Of a stretch of DNA of 64,000 nucleotides, positions 26,102 through 35,714 are shown one piece after another. The notes beneath the pieces are model-generated. The model made no database searches. It saw only the letters and a program-made list of their open reading frames with translations, and had not been told where the DNA came from. Every line of letters begins with the position of its first letter. Within the stretch, counting starts at the first letter, position 1. Made by a program: the position numbers and the translations under genes. The DNA is taken from assembly GCF_025567365.1 (NCBI RefSeq), contig NZ_JAOQJG010000006.1, positions 62,001 through 126,000 on the forward strand, written 5' to 3'. The DNA is from Anaerostipes amylophilus. Lineage in GTDB: Bacteria; Bacillota; Clostridia; Lachnospirales; Lachnospiraceae.

Positions 26102-27347
26102 AGCAGGAAAATATATGAAATACAATACAAAGAGCAAAATGAATTATATTCTGCATTACGTGCATAATCCAGAAAAAACAGATCAAGAATTGCAGGGTGG
26201 TACGTTTCTGATGAATACATCTGATCCGGATAAGATATACAAAGAGTTTATGCTGACGAAGGGATTATGGGGAAAAGCCCAGGAAGGAAAAAGAATGTGT
26301 ATGCATTATATACAATCTTTCAAGCCTGGAGAGGTTACACCGAAACTGGCCAAACAGATTGCAGATGAATTTGTAAAGCAAAAAAATTTTGAAGGATTTC
26401 AAATATCATATGCAGTACACACGGATAGAGATCATATCCATACACATTTTATTGTAAATACGGTAAATGTAGACGATGGACATAAATGGCAGTTGGCAGA
26501 TTTGAAGATTTTAAGACGTGTTTCGGATCGATTATGCAAGGAGCATAATCTTTCAATTCTTCCAGAAAAAGAAGTAGTAAGGAATAAGTCACCAGCAGAA
26601 AAAAACGCAGAAATGAATGGGACAAGTTGGAAAAAAGAAACCCAATTGGCCGTAGATGCAGCACTCGATATTGCAGAAGATCATATGGAATTTTTTTCGC
26701 TGATGAATAAACAAGGATACCAGGTAAGATGGAGACATAAAGAAAAATATGTATTATTTACGAACCCATACGGTAAAAAAATGAGAAACAAGATTTTTGA
26801 AAATCCTGAAAATTATACGAAAGAAGCAATGCGAAAAAGATTTATGGACAATTACAGAAAACATTGGAAGAAAGATCCAGATAAATTAAAATGGCCTATG
26901 AGTTTTAAAACAGAAACATTTTTTATTGTTGGGAATGCAGCTTATAAAGCAACGTCGAAAGAAGAATTTATTGAATTAATGGGACAGCAAGGATATCATG
27001 TACGATGGGATGACAATCATAAATATATTTCCTTTTTTAAGGAAGGGCATCAGTCGATTAGTAATAAATCTTTTTATCCTCAAGAAGCTTACACAAAAGA
27101 GGCCTTGGAAGAAAAATTCAAAAAAAATAAAAAAAGATTAAAAGAGATTTGTTCTGGAAAATATGAGGCAAAAGATATTGGAGAATTGCAGAAATTGGAT
27201 AGATTGTTTTTGCTTTTTTCAATCATAGAGGGATTCAAAGGTAATTCATATCCACATCAGACAAATTTACAAGAGTATTCTGCGAGAGCTATTGATGAAT
27301 GGCAGAGAGAAGAAGAAAAGGGACATGGAATGGATTGGGAAAGATAG
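26073..27347 (+). CDS. mobA: MOBP-type relaxase (MobA/VirD2 family)
   Basis: The 424-residue protein carries the relaxase histidine triad HTDRDHIHTHFIVN (about residues 116-129) and an early Tyr-rich motif, with YILHYVHNPEKT near residue 25. It nicks oriT, stays bound to the 5' end and is pumped through the secretion channel. The C-terminal half has two similar DUF-like repeats (VRWRHKEKYV and VRWDDNHKYI). The start ATG lies inside mobC behind GAGGTGAT. Confidence 0.9.
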   Translation: MATVTQAQDKAGKYMKYNTKSKMNYILHYVHNPEKTDQELQGGTFLMNTSDPDKIYKEFMLTKGLWGKAQEGKRMCMHYIQSFKPGEVTPKLAKQIADEFVKQKNFEGFQISYAVHTDRDHIHTHFIVNTVNVDDGHKWQLADLKILRRVSDRLCKEHNLSILPEKEVVRNKSPAEKNAEMNGTSWKKETQLAVDAALDIAEDHMEFFSLMNKQGYQVRWRHKEKYVLFTNPYGKKMRNKIFENPENYTKEAMRKRFMDNYRKHWKKDPDKLKWPMSFKTETFFIVGNAAYKATSKEEFIELMGQQGYHVRWDDNHKYISFFKEGHQSISNKSFYPQEAYTKEALEEKFKKNKKRLKEICSGKYEAKDIGELQKLDRLFLLFSIIEGFKGNSYPHQTNLQEYSARAIDEWQREEEKGHGMDWER

Positions 27348-27362
27348 AAAGAAGGTGTTTAT

Positions 27363-29372
27363 TTGACAAAAGAAAAAAGTGACAGTAGTTTTCTGAAAAA
27401 AATTATATTTAGGGTATTAATAATTGCAGTTGCAGTATCTATATTATTGTATATTAGTTCATTTGCAGCAATTTTTTTGGATAGTGTATTAAAAGATCCA
27501 GAGCATATAAGGTTTTTTACAAATCCATTTGTAATGAAACAATATACTTTAAATCATGAACAGGTAAAAATGTTTACACTGTTCTTTTTTATTATTCTGA
27601 TTTTAGGAATTATAACATTATCAGTTAGTAACACTTCAGCATTTAAGGTTGATACTATTGAAATTACACCACAAATTCACACGCCTGCACCGTCAGGTCA
27701 TGGCCAACATGGTACAGCGAAATGGCTGAATAAGAAAGATTTTGATAAAGTATTTGATTCAGTTATTATTGATTCAAAAAAACTAATGGAAGGAAAAGAA
27801 CATATCCCTGCAGGTGGATTAGTAATTGGAAAAGAAGATATCAAAAAATCCTTTTTCTCAAGGAAAATAAAAGAAAAAATATATCTGATTACAAAAGATT
27901 TACATGCACTTATTATTGGAGCAACACGAAGTGGTAAGACAAGAAATGTGGTTATAGAAACGATAACTATGCTGATACTTGCTGGAGAGAATGTTTTTAT
28001 ACCAGATTTGAAGGGAGAAATAAGAGATTATACGGAAGATACAGCCAAAAGGTGCGGATATGAGACGATTTGTATTAATTTTATAAATCCTTATGAGTCA
28101 GACCGAAAAAATTTTCTTGAACCAATAGTTCAGGCACTCCGAAGGAAAGATATATCTCGAGCAATTGAAGAAACATGGAGTCTGGTAAGTCAGCTAGTAG
28201 GAGAACCACCAGAGCATGGTGATAAGCTTTGGAATGATGGAGAAGCAGCGACGTTAGCGGCATCAATTATGGCTGTTTGCTATGATAATCAGGATCATCC
28301 AGAATATCAAAACTTGACCAACGTGTTTTATTTTATCACTGAAATGTGTTCAGAATATCGAGGAGCCCTGCCTTTACAATTTTATATCGATTCTCTTCCA
28401 GAGGATCATCCAGCAAAGATCTTGTTAGCAGCGACAAAGGTTGCAGCTATGCGAACAAGATCTTCTTTTTATGTATCAGCAATTATGACATTGAAATTAT
28501 TGACAATTCCTGCGATTAACCAAATGACGAATGCTAGTGATTTTGACATTGAAAAGCTGATAGAAGAAGGAAAGAAAGTAATCGTTTATCTTTGTCTGCC
28601 AGCAAGAGACAAAACATATTTCCCATTGGCGAGTCTGGTACTTCGTCAATTATCAGATCAAATTGATTACTTAGCAGATGCAAAGTATGGTGGACGTATT
28701 CCAAAAAGATGGACATTTGTAGACGATGAAATTGGAAACTTTACCAAGATTACGAATATGAGACAACAAACATCATTTGGAACAGGAAAAGGAATTCGTC
28801 ATTTTATGTTTATTCAGTCTTATGCACAGTTGGATGATGTATACGGTGAAAAGGTTTCGCAGATTATTCAGGATAATGCGGATATTAAAATATATCTTCG
28901 CAGTCCGAATCCAGCTACTAAGAAGAAAATTTCAGAAGATCTTGGAAATTATACAACACGATCTTATTCTAAAAGCAGTAATACTCCATCAGGAACATTT
29001 ACGAAAAGTGGAAGTGATGGAGAAAGTTCTAATCTCATGGGCAGACCTTTATTGTATCCAGATGAAGTTGGAAAGTTACAAAGACCTTATTCATTAGTTA
29101 TGTCAGATTCAGATCCGGCAATTATGTATGCTCCAGACTTATCAAAATATTCTATGAATGAATTTCTTGGAATGGGAGATGAAGAACACAATAATCAATT
29201 ACGAAGGAGAAAGGCAGAAGAACATAGAAAGAATGAACGTCCTCATAATGTGAAAATGGAGCTTTGGGGAATTTGGGATGTATGGAAGAAGCGTATTGAT
29301 GCAGAAATCTTAAAACAACAGTTAGAAAAAGCAGCCAAGGCTGCAGCGAAGGAAAATAATAAAGGCAAATAG
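27363..29372 (+). CDS. VirD4/TraG-type coupling protein
   Basis: The 669-residue protein has two N-terminal membrane helices (about 13-37 and 65-85), Walker A GATRSGKTRN (about residue 183), Walker B WTFVDDEIGN (about 453) and the late Gln-rich motif FIQSYAQLDDVYG typical of TraG. It hands the relaxase-DNA complex to the channel. It starts with TTG behind a weak AAGGTG site, 15 bp after the relaxase gene. Confidence 0.93.
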   Translation: MTKEKSDSSFLKKIIFRVLIIAVAVSILLYISSFAAIFLDSVLKDPEHIRFFTNPFVMKQYTLNHEQVKMFTLFFFIILILGIITLSVSNTSAFKVDTIEITPQIHTPAPSGHGQHGTAKWLNKKDFDKVFDSVIIDSKKLMEGKEHIPAGGLVIGKEDIKKSFFSRKIKEKIYLITKDLHALIIGATRSGKTRNVVIETITMLILAGENVFIPDLKGEIRDYTEDTAKRCGYETICINFINPYESDRKNFLEPIVQALRRKDISRAIEETWSLVSQLVGEPPEHGDKLWNDGEAATLAASIMAVCYDNQDHPEYQNLTNVFYFITEMCSEYRGALPLQFYIDSLPEDHPAKILLAATKVAAMRTRSSFYVSAIMTLKLLTIPAINQMTNASDFDIEKLIEEGKKVIVYLCLPARDKTYFPLASLVLRQLSDQIDYLADAKYGGRIPKRWTFVDDEIGNFTKITNMRQQTSFGTGKGIRHFMFIQSYAQLDDVYGEKVSQIIQDNADIKIYLRSPNPATKKKISEDLGNYTTRSYSKSSNTPSGTFTKSGSDGESSNLMGRPLLYPDEVGKLQRPYSLVMSDSDPAIMYAPDLSKYSMNEFLGMGDEEHNNQLRRRKAEEHRKNERPHNVKMELWGIWDVWKKRIDAEILKQQLEKAAKAAAKENNKGK

Positions 29373-29384
29373 GAGGTATGTATT

Positions 29385-29813
29385 ATGAAAAAAACAGTAA
29401 GAAAACAGATGATAGTAGTTGCATTGAGTTTATTAATTGTAACAGGTATATGTGGAAATGGAACAAATGAAATCAAGGCTTCCAATTCCTTAACAAATAA
29501 GACTGCTGTAACAAAAATAGCAAAAGCAAAAAAGAAAACACGAAAACCTATTACAGTCAAACATTATCAAACTGTAAAAAAGGGAAAAACTTTTTTTGTT
29601 GGAATTGATTATCTGGGATTTTGTCCAGATACATATAAATGGAAAAGCAGTAATCCAAAGGTTGCTACAGTAACAAAAAGAGAGTATAAATCAGGTGATC
29701 ACAAAGTACATGCTAAGAGAAAAGGAAAGGCTACGATTAGTTGTGTTGTGAAAAGAACATATGGACATTGGGTAAAAGGTGATGTTCATAAATGGGTTAT
29801 TACTGTTAAATAA
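29385..29813 (+). CDS. Secreted Big2-type Ig-like protein
   Basis: The 142-residue protein has a signal peptide (about 1-31) and a single Big_2-like domain with WKSSNPKVATVTKR. It lies 12 bp after virD4 inside the transfer operon, so a role at the cell surface during conjugation is likely. A similar Ig fold ends the protein at 3214. Confidence 0.65.
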   Translation: MKKTVRKQMIVVALSLLIVTGICGNGTNEIKASNSLTNKTAVTKIAKAKKKTRKPITVKHYQTVKKGKTFFVGIDYLGFCPDTYKWKSSNPKVATVTKREYKSGDHKVHAKRKGKATISCVVKRTYGHWVKGDVHKWVITVK

Positions 29814-29835
29814 TAAGTTTTCTAAGGAGATTAAA

Positions 29836-30180
29836 ATGAAAAACAAATTAAACAAACTGAAAAATAAACTAGGTGTAATTGTATTTAATATAATGATTTG
29901 TTTTTGTATGGCAGAAAATTATGTGTTTGCTGGTGGAATAGGAAAAACAAAATTATTTACAGGTACAATTCAATTATTTAAGGATTTGAGAACGCCACTA
30001 ATTAGTGTTGCTACAGGAATTGCAATAGTTATGATCATTATTAATCTGATTCGTATAAAAATATCAGATGAGATGGATTCAAAGATTTACACAAAAAAAA
30101 TCAAAAATATAATAATAGCTCTTATACTAGTAGTATCTGTAGTGGCCCTTATACCAGTTATTCTTTCTTATTTTAAGTAG
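29836..30180 (+). CDS. VirB2/TrbC-like small membrane protein
   Basis: The 114-residue product begins with a basic stretch and a signal-like helix ending FAGG. Two hydrophobic helices follow (LISVATGIAIVMIIINLI and IIIALILVVSVVALI), the layout of VirB2-type pilins. I chose ATG 29836 behind AAGGAG; the longer frame from 29779 overlaps the previous gene. The assignment rests on topology and operon position, not on sequence motifs. Confidence 0.6.
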   Translation: MKNKLNKLKNKLGVIVFNIMICFCMAENYVFAGGIGKTKLFTGTIQLFKDLRTPLISVATGIAIVMIIINLIRIKISDEMDSKIYTKKIKNIIIALILVVSVVALIPVILSYFK

Positions 30181-30198
30181 TAAACAGAGAGGAGTTTT

Positions 30199-31032
30199 AT
30201 GGTAAGTGGATTAATAAGTAGTTTTTTAGAAGATCTTGTGAAAGATGCAGTTGAACAGTTAAATAAATTTTTGGTAGATCTATTGGATATTGCGTTAAAC
30301 TGCCAAAATTATATAACAAATAAACATTTGATCAAGGGATTAGATTTTAATAAAATAAATGCGGTAATTGTAAAGTATGCAATTGGATTACTGATTTTAA
30401 AATTCGCATTCAAAGGATTTCAGATTTACATACTACAGTCGGATGGAGATCCAGATCACGATCCAGTTACAATCCTGACAGGATTTTTTGAAGCAGTGGC
30501 AATATCTGTGACATTCTTAGGATTATATACACCATTGGTTAATATCTTTAAAACATTTACAAAAGAAATTCTGAAAGCCATGGGAAGCAAAGAAGAAATC
30601 GATGCAATTTCAAGTCAACTGATTGTATCTTTGATTGGAGCAGGAATTACAACCTTACTATTAGTACTTGTATTCGTTATTATAGTTATATTTTTGTATG
30701 TAAAATTGATTATGAATGGAGCTGAGTTAATGGTCTTAAAATTTGCAATTCCTCTAACATCGGTTGGATTGATGGACTCGGATGGAGGTTCATTTAAGGT
30801 TGCCGGAAAGAAATTTTTGCAGATAGGATTTGCAAGTTCTCTTCAAATTATATTATTGCGTTTTGCCATGGCATTGTTATTTACGAAACATCCAATATGG
30901 GCGATTGCGTTTGGTGCATTAGCATTAAGAGGTCCACAGCTTGTGCAGGATTATTTATTTATCCGACAAGGAGGTGGGGGAATGTCTAGTAAGGTACAAG
31001 CATTAGCAAATATAAAGAGAATATTTAGATAA
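30199..31032 (+). CDS. VirB6/TrbL-like channel protein
   Basis: The 277-residue protein has about five to six transmembrane helices and the long central hydrophobic block expected of TrbL/VirB6 inner-membrane channel subunits. It is followed after 17 bp by another small membrane protein. The ribosome site GAGGAG is good. Family call is based on topology and on its place between VirB2-like and PrgI-like genes. Confidence 0.75.
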   Translation: MVSGLISSFLEDLVKDAVEQLNKFLVDLLDIALNCQNYITNKHLIKGLDFNKINAVIVKYAIGLLILKFAFKGFQIYILQSDGDPDHDPVTILTGFFEAVAISVTFLGLYTPLVNIFKTFTKEILKAMGSKEEIDAISSQLIVSLIGAGITTLLLVLVFVIIVIFLYVKLIMNGAELMVLKFAIPLTSVGLMDSDGGSFKVAGKKFLQIGFASSLQIILLRFAMALLFTKHPIWAIAFGALALRGPQLVQDYLFIRQGGGGMSSKVQALANIKRIFR

Positions 31033-31049
31033 TAACAAGGAGGATTTAA

Positions 31050-31259
31050 ATGAAAACAATAACAGAATTGATAAAAGCAATTATGTTATTAATAAATGCT
31101 GGTGGCATAGCTAGAATTATGATACTAATTATGAACATCATAGCTGATCCAGATACGATTAAGCAGAATCTTCTTCGAATCAGAAATGTGGTTATATTCA
31201 TGGTTTTTACGATACTAATTTACAGTTTAAAAGATGCAGTGCTGGAATATTTTAAATAA
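31050..31259 (+). CDS. Small membrane protein of the transfer operon
   Basis: A 69-residue protein with two hydrophobic helices and an ending (SLKDAVLEYFK) reminiscent of the VirB2-like protein at 29836. Possibly a second pilin-like or accessory subunit. It has a perfect AAGGAGG site. Confidence 0.55.
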   Translation: MKTITELIKAIMLLINAGGIARIMILIMNIIADPDTIKQNLLRIRNVVIFMVFTILIYSLKDAVLEYFK

Positions 31260-31297
31260 TGACAGCAGAGCCATAAAAGTTAGAAAGGAGAAAACAG

Positions 31298-31630
31298 ATG
31301 GAGCAAAAAAATCAAGGAGATTTATACATACCGGCATATGTGACAGCTAAGCATGAATATTTTCCCGGATTTGGAAAAAAGGAATTATATATTACCATTT
31401 TCATGTCAGCATTTATCATTTTTTTTTCAATTATAATCTATGGAATTGTAAGAGATTTGTCGATTCCAATCTTAACAGTTCTGATAGGAATTCCAGCATG
31501 TGCAGGATTTAATACTAGGATTGAAGGTAATATTTCGATGAGACTGTTTATAATGCTTTTTATTGCTTATTTAAAAGAGCAACAGATATATTTATATAGA
31601 TATATAGATGAGTGGAAGGTAGAAGAATGA
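31298..31630 (+). CDS. PrgI-like (VirB3-type) protein
   Basis: The 110-residue protein has the PrgI pattern: a soluble start ending in an aromatic-rich segment before two adjacent membrane helices (ELYITIFMSAFIIFFSIIIY and PILTVLIGIPACAGF), then EQQIYLYRY. PrgI/VirB3 proteins sit with VirB4 in the inner membrane. It ends 4 bp inside the next gene. Confidence 0.75.
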   Translation: MEQKNQGDLYIPAYVTAKHEYFPGFGKKELYITIFMSAFIIFFSIIIYGIVRDLSIPILTVLIGIPACAGFNTRIEGNISMRLFIMLFIAYLKEQQIYLYRYIDEWKVEE

Positions 31631-32961
31631 TCTTATTTTTAATATCAAGCGATTTAGAACATGTTGGAAAAGAATTAGATATCCTTCATCGTAATTACAT
31701 CAAATGGAATTGTAATCTTTCGGATTTTTTGAAAAAGGAATATGTAAATATTGATACAATGAAGCCTGATACGATCGTGATCGATCAGGCAGCAATTGAA
31801 GATTCTAATGATCTGATGGAATTTCAAAAAAGCTTTTCTGACATAAAGATTGTTTTTATTTTAAGACATGAAGGCAGTTTTCAGAGTACAGATCAGATAG
31901 AAATTGTAAATTATGATGATAATATCCTGTCATCATTAAAAAAAGTATTAGAAATTCCAGAAAAAGAGGAGCAGCCTGAAGAACAAGAAGAAATGCAGAT
32001 AGGCTTTCTATCGAAAAATAGAATCGATGCAGTATTAGTTGCTTTAAGCTTTACAAAGGAATTATCTCGAAGAGAGAAAAATATCTGCTATTGTGAAATA
32101 TCGAAAGATCCACAGCTTCCCAGAATTGCAGAGGAATATAAACTTTCAAAAATAGAAGAAATTTATAAATGGAATGGCATTTCATTTATGTGTAATGTGG
32201 CGAATGATGCTTTTTATACAGTCTGTTCTTTTTGCAATCAGGATCAAGTTAAAAAAATGTTTGAGTGCTGTAAAATTCAAATATTCATTGAGCATAATGA
32301 CAATGAATATGTATTACATTATAAAGACAGGGATATACAGATTCAGATTGAAAATCCGTTTCAAGAGCAGCATGCACAAGAATTTCAGAAATTACTAGGA
32401 ACAGATTTTTTAATATACATAAAAGAAGAAACAGAAACTAAGGAAGAATCTTCGAATGATTTGATATCCGAGATTCAGGAAGAAGAAAAGCAGAATAAAA
32501 AGAAAAATAGAATCGATCGATTAAAAAAAGCAGGATTTGGAATGATCTTGCTTTTTTTGATTGTATTCATTGGAGTTGGCGTTTCATTGATTGTATTGAA
32601 TAAAAATGCAGAAAAGAAAAAACAGCATTTAAAAAAGGAAGTACAACAGGAAACGAGAACAACTCATGCAACGACACAAACAGTGACAGAAAAAGAAATA
32701 AAGAAAGAAGTAACAGTAAAAAAGACGAAAAAGAAAAGTCAAAAAAAGCTTACTACAAGTACAGTAAAAAGACAAACTGTGACGACACGAAGAAGATATA
32801 CAACAACACAAAGGCAGAGAAGTACAAGAAGATCTGTACGAAAAACAAGTCGTAGAAGAACAACAACAGCGAAAAAACATGCAACAACCAAACGATCGAA
32901 GAGTACAACTCAAAAAAAGAAAAAAAAAGAAACGTTCAATATGGAATATAAAGTTGAATAA
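31627..32961 (+). CDS. Single-pass membrane protein with very basic Thr/Lys/Arg-rich tail
   Basis: About 444 residues. The first 290 look soluble and cytoplasmic: a receiver-like start (MILFLISSD) and a second unassigned alpha/beta region. One membrane helix lies at about 305-325, followed by about 110 residues composed almost only of Thr, Lys, Arg, Ser and Gln. The tail should lie outside the cell, where it could thread through or bind the anionic wall. The start at 31627 overlaps prgI by 4 bp. Similar Thr-rich stretches occur in the proteins at 16894 and 36924. Confidence 0.65.
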   Translation: MILFLISSDLEHVGKELDILHRNYIKWNCNLSDFLKKEYVNIDTMKPDTIVIDQAAIEDSNDLMEFQKSFSDIKIVFILRHEGSFQSTDQIEIVNYDDNILSSLKKVLEIPEKEEQPEEQEEMQIGFLSKNRIDAVLVALSFTKELSRREKNICYCEISKDPQLPRIAEEYKLSKIEEIYKWNGISFMCNVANDAFYTVCSFCNQDQVKKMFECCKIQIFIEHNDNEYVLHYKDRDIQIQIENPFQEQHAQEFQKLLGTDFLIYIKEETETKEESSNDLISEIQEEEKQNKKKNRIDRLKKAGFGMILLFLIVFIGVGVSLIVLNKNAEKKKQHLKKEVQQETRTTHATTQTVTEKEIKKEVTVKKTKKKSQKKLTTSTVKRQTVTTRRRYTTTQRQRSTRRSVRKTSRRRTTTAKKHATTKRSKSTTQKKKKKETFNMEYKVE

Positions 32962-33018
32962 GAAGGTGGAGAAAATAAATGATCAGGGAAGAAAACAAGT
33001 ATAAAGGAGAATGTAAGA

Positions 33019-33252
33019 ATGTTAGACAATACGATCAAAGTAAGGATTACAAATGAGGAATTATACAGATTGGGATTTGAAAAGGTTATTTACAACGGAA
33101 AAGAATATGTTGATAAATCACCACTTTTTTTGGATTCAACATGTCCGTTATCCCAAGCTTATTATGAGTTAGCCGCCCGTAAAGCTTACCGTCAGCAGAA
33201 AGTATATGAAGCAAGAAAAGAAAAAGAGAAAATGAAGAGAAAGAGGAAGTAA
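33019..33252 (+). CDS. Hypothetical small basic protein of the transfer operon
   Basis: A 77-residue protein with an AAAGGAG site; the second half is a strongly charged helix (KVYEARKEKEKMKRKRK). Located between the membrane protein and the VirB4 pair, 3 bp before the next gene. Not recognised. Confidence 0.6.
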   Translation: MLDNTIKVRITNEELYRLGFEKVIYNGKEYVDKSPLFLDSTCPLSQAYYELAARKAYRQQKVYEARKEKEKMKRKRK

Positions 33253-33255
33253 TGC

Positions 33256-33867
33256 ATGAAGAAAAAAGAGAAGAAAAAGAAACTTACGAAAGAGCAGGAA
33301 ACAGCACAAAAGTTTACGAATGTTCGAAATATTCAAAATAACTTTTTATACACGAATGATGATTATGCCATTGGATATATAAAAATATTGCCAGTAAGTG
33401 TTGGCTTATTTTCACACCGTGAAAAACAGACATTAGTAAAGCAATTAACGTCAGAGATGTCAGGAGAGAAAGAACCTTTTCATTTTCTGGCAATATCTCG
33501 GCCAGTCGATATGCAGCCGTTGCTGGAGTACTATGATATCTTGAGAAATCAAGTTACAGATCCTTATCGAAGAGAGCTCTTAAGAAAAGAAATGGAAAAT
33601 TTATCAGATTTTATCTTTGGAGAAGAAATTGTGGAGAGGCAGTTTTTCTTCTATATATCTATGAAATTAACAGAAGATGTAGAAAAGGACTTAAAAAAGA
33701 GAGTGCATGATTTTGCAGAACATTTTGAAACAGTAGGAATTAAAACGGAAATCTTAAAGAATTCAGATATTATCAGGTTATGTAATCTTGTAAACAATCC
33801 AGCAGTAATTTCTTTAGAAGATGAAGATACGAAACCAACGATACCAATATTAAAAGGAGTACAATAA
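33256..33867 (+). CDS. Probable VirB4 N-terminal partner protein
   Basis: The 203-residue protein starts with a Lys-rich segment and has an alpha/beta domain (FLYTNDDYAIGYIKILPV) resembling the non-ATPase N-terminal part of VirB4/TraC proteins. It overlaps the ATPase gene by one base (TAATG), and the ATPase is shorter than full-length VirB4. Together they may make a split VirB4. This is inferred from size and position. Confidence 0.6.
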   Translation: MKKKEKKKKLTKEQETAQKFTNVRNIQNNFLYTNDDYAIGYIKILPVSVGLFSHREKQTLVKQLTSEMSGEKEPFHFLAISRPVDMQPLLEYYDILRNQVTDPYRRELLRKEMENLSDFIFGEEIVERQFFFYISMKLTEDVEKDLKKRVHDFAEHFETVGIKTEILKNSDIIRLCNLVNNPAVISLEDEDTKPTIPILKGVQ

Positions 33868-35714
33868 TGGCTAAAAAAAAGAAGATAGAGGAAAATGCTT
33901 CATTATTAAATATCATATCACCAATAGCCATGAAATTTGAAGCGAATCAATTCATACTGGGTGAGAACTATTGTAAAGGATATGGAGCAATTAAATATCC
34001 ACCAAACCCAGACTATGGCTGGTTGACACGTATCACAAATATTCCATCTACAATGGTTTCTTTTACTTTTACACCGAACAATGGTGAGATTTTAGAAAAC
34101 ATTAATAAGAACGTAACAATGTTGCTAGGTCAGGCAAATTCTGAAAAGGAACCGTTGAAAAAACAGCGTGCCAAAAAAGGTGCTGACGATGGAATCAATC
34201 TGTTACGGCAGATCGATGAGAATGGAGAAAGTGTAGGAGAATTGGCAGGTACATTAATTCCACTGGCATCAGATAAAGAAACATTGAAAAAGGTGGAACA
34301 AAAGATGAGGGGAACGTGTGCTATGGCCAATTTAAAGGTACGGCCATTAACTTTGATGCAAAAACACGCAATGCAGCATGTCGCACCATTCTATACGGAT
34401 ACACCATTGATTCATGAAGTAAGTAACAGGGTTATGCCACTTCGAAGTTTTGTTGGAGGATTTCCATTTTCCAGTTCAGGACTTAATGATAACGCTGGAT
34501 GTTATATTGCAAAGGATGCAGATGGTGGTTTGGTGGTTTTAGATGTATGGTTACGTGAAAATGACAGAACAAATAGTAATTTTGTAATTATGGGTGTTCC
34601 TGGGACAGGAAAAAGTGCAAGTACAAAGGATCTAACTATTTCATTATTTATGCTTGGTACAAAATTTATATTCATTGATCCAGAGGGTGAATATAAAGAT
34701 TTATGTAGGAATCTGGGTGGAAATTGGTTAGATGCAGGTGGAGGTGCGAGATCGCGAGTAAACCCATTACAGATTATGCCAATTCCAAGAAATGATGTTC
34801 CAGATGAAACAGAACCGGGAATTACAGATTACTATGATAAAGAAGATGATGGAAATGGACTTGGAGATCTGGCTTTATATATTAAACATTTAGAGGTGTT
34901 TTTCTCAATATATCTGCCGTCTTTAACTGATAAGCATAAGGCAGTTCTAAAAATGACATTGATTGATCTGTATAAGGATTTTAGAATTGATTGGAATACA
35001 GATGCATCAAAATTAAGACCAGAAGATTTCCCTATTATGTCAGATTTGTATAACAAATTGAAAGAAAAACAGAAGCTATATAAGGAACAAAAAGACACTA
35101 AGGTAGATATTTATGAAGATCTTGTTCTATATTTAGAAGATGCTGCAAATGGAGCTGATGCTGCATTATGGAATGGTCCAACTACATTAGAAACTAACAG
35201 TAATATTACAGTATTAGATACATATTCTCTGCAATCAACATCAGACAATGTGAAACGTGCACAATATTTCTTATTGCAAACGTGGTCATGGAATATCATG
35301 AGTAAAGATCGAACTGAAAAAGTAATGCTCGTTTGTGATGAAGCATATCTGATGATCGATCCAGATGTACCACAATCGTTAGTATTCTTAAGAAATGTAG
35401 CAAAACGAGACAGAAAGTACGAAGCAGGATTGATTATTATCAGTCATAGTGTGGTCGATTTTTTGGACCCAAAGGTTAAGATGTATGGACAGGCATTGCT
35501 TGATACTCCATGTTACAAGATTTTGTTTGGAACCGATGGAAAGAATCTGGAAGAAACGAGTAAATTGTATAACTTGACAGAAGCAGAAAGAGAACTTCTG
35601 GAAAGCAAAAGAAGAGGCCATGCTTTATTCATGGTAGGTTCCAAACGACTACATGTAAAATTTGATATTCCGGACTACAAGTGGGAGTATTTTGGAAAAG
35701 CAGGTGGTCGATAG
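33867..35714 (+). CDS. VirB4-like conjugation ATPase
   Basis: The 615-residue protein has Walker A VIMGVPGTGKSAST (about residue 243) and Walker B VMLVCDEAYLMIDP (about 488), both in the VirB4/TraC arrangement, and AKRDRKYEAGLIIISHS near 515. It powers assembly and substrate movement in the mating channel. The AAGGAG site lies within the end of the previous gene. Confidence 0.93.
   Translation: MAKKKKIEENASLLNIISPIAMKFEANQFILGENYCKGYGAIKYPPNPDYGWLTRITNIPSTMVSFTFTPNNGEILENINKNVTMLLGQANSEKEPLKKQRAKKGADDGINLLRQIDENGESVGELAGTLIPLASDKETLKKVEQKMRGTCAMANLKVRPLTLMQKHAMQHVAPFYTDTPLIHEVSNRVMPLRSFVGGFPFSSSGLNDNAGCYIAKDADGGLVVLDVWLRENDRTNSNFVIMGVPGTGKSASTKDLTISLFMLGTKFIFIDPEGEYKDLCRNLGGNWLDAGGGARSRVNPLQIMPIPRNDVPDETEPGITDYYDKEDDGNGLGDLALYIKHLEVFFSIYLPSLTDKHKAVLKMTLIDLYKDFRIDWNTDASKLRPEDFPIMSDLYNKLKEKQKLYKEQKDTKVDIYEDLVLYLEDAANGADAALWNGPTTLETNSNITVLDTYSLQSTSDNVKRAQYFLLQTWSWNIMSKDRTEKVMLVCDEAYLMIDPDVPQSLVFLRNVAKRDRKYEAGLIIISHSVVDFLDPKVKMYGQALLDTPCYKILFGTDGKNLEETSKLYNLTEAERELLESKRRGHALFMVGSKRLHVKFDIPDYKWEYFGKAGGR

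Noticed and set aside
32979..33056. 25-codon frame with a GTGGAG site overlapping the gene at 33019
   Set aside because: It could be a leader peptide, but length and overlap give no way to support it.
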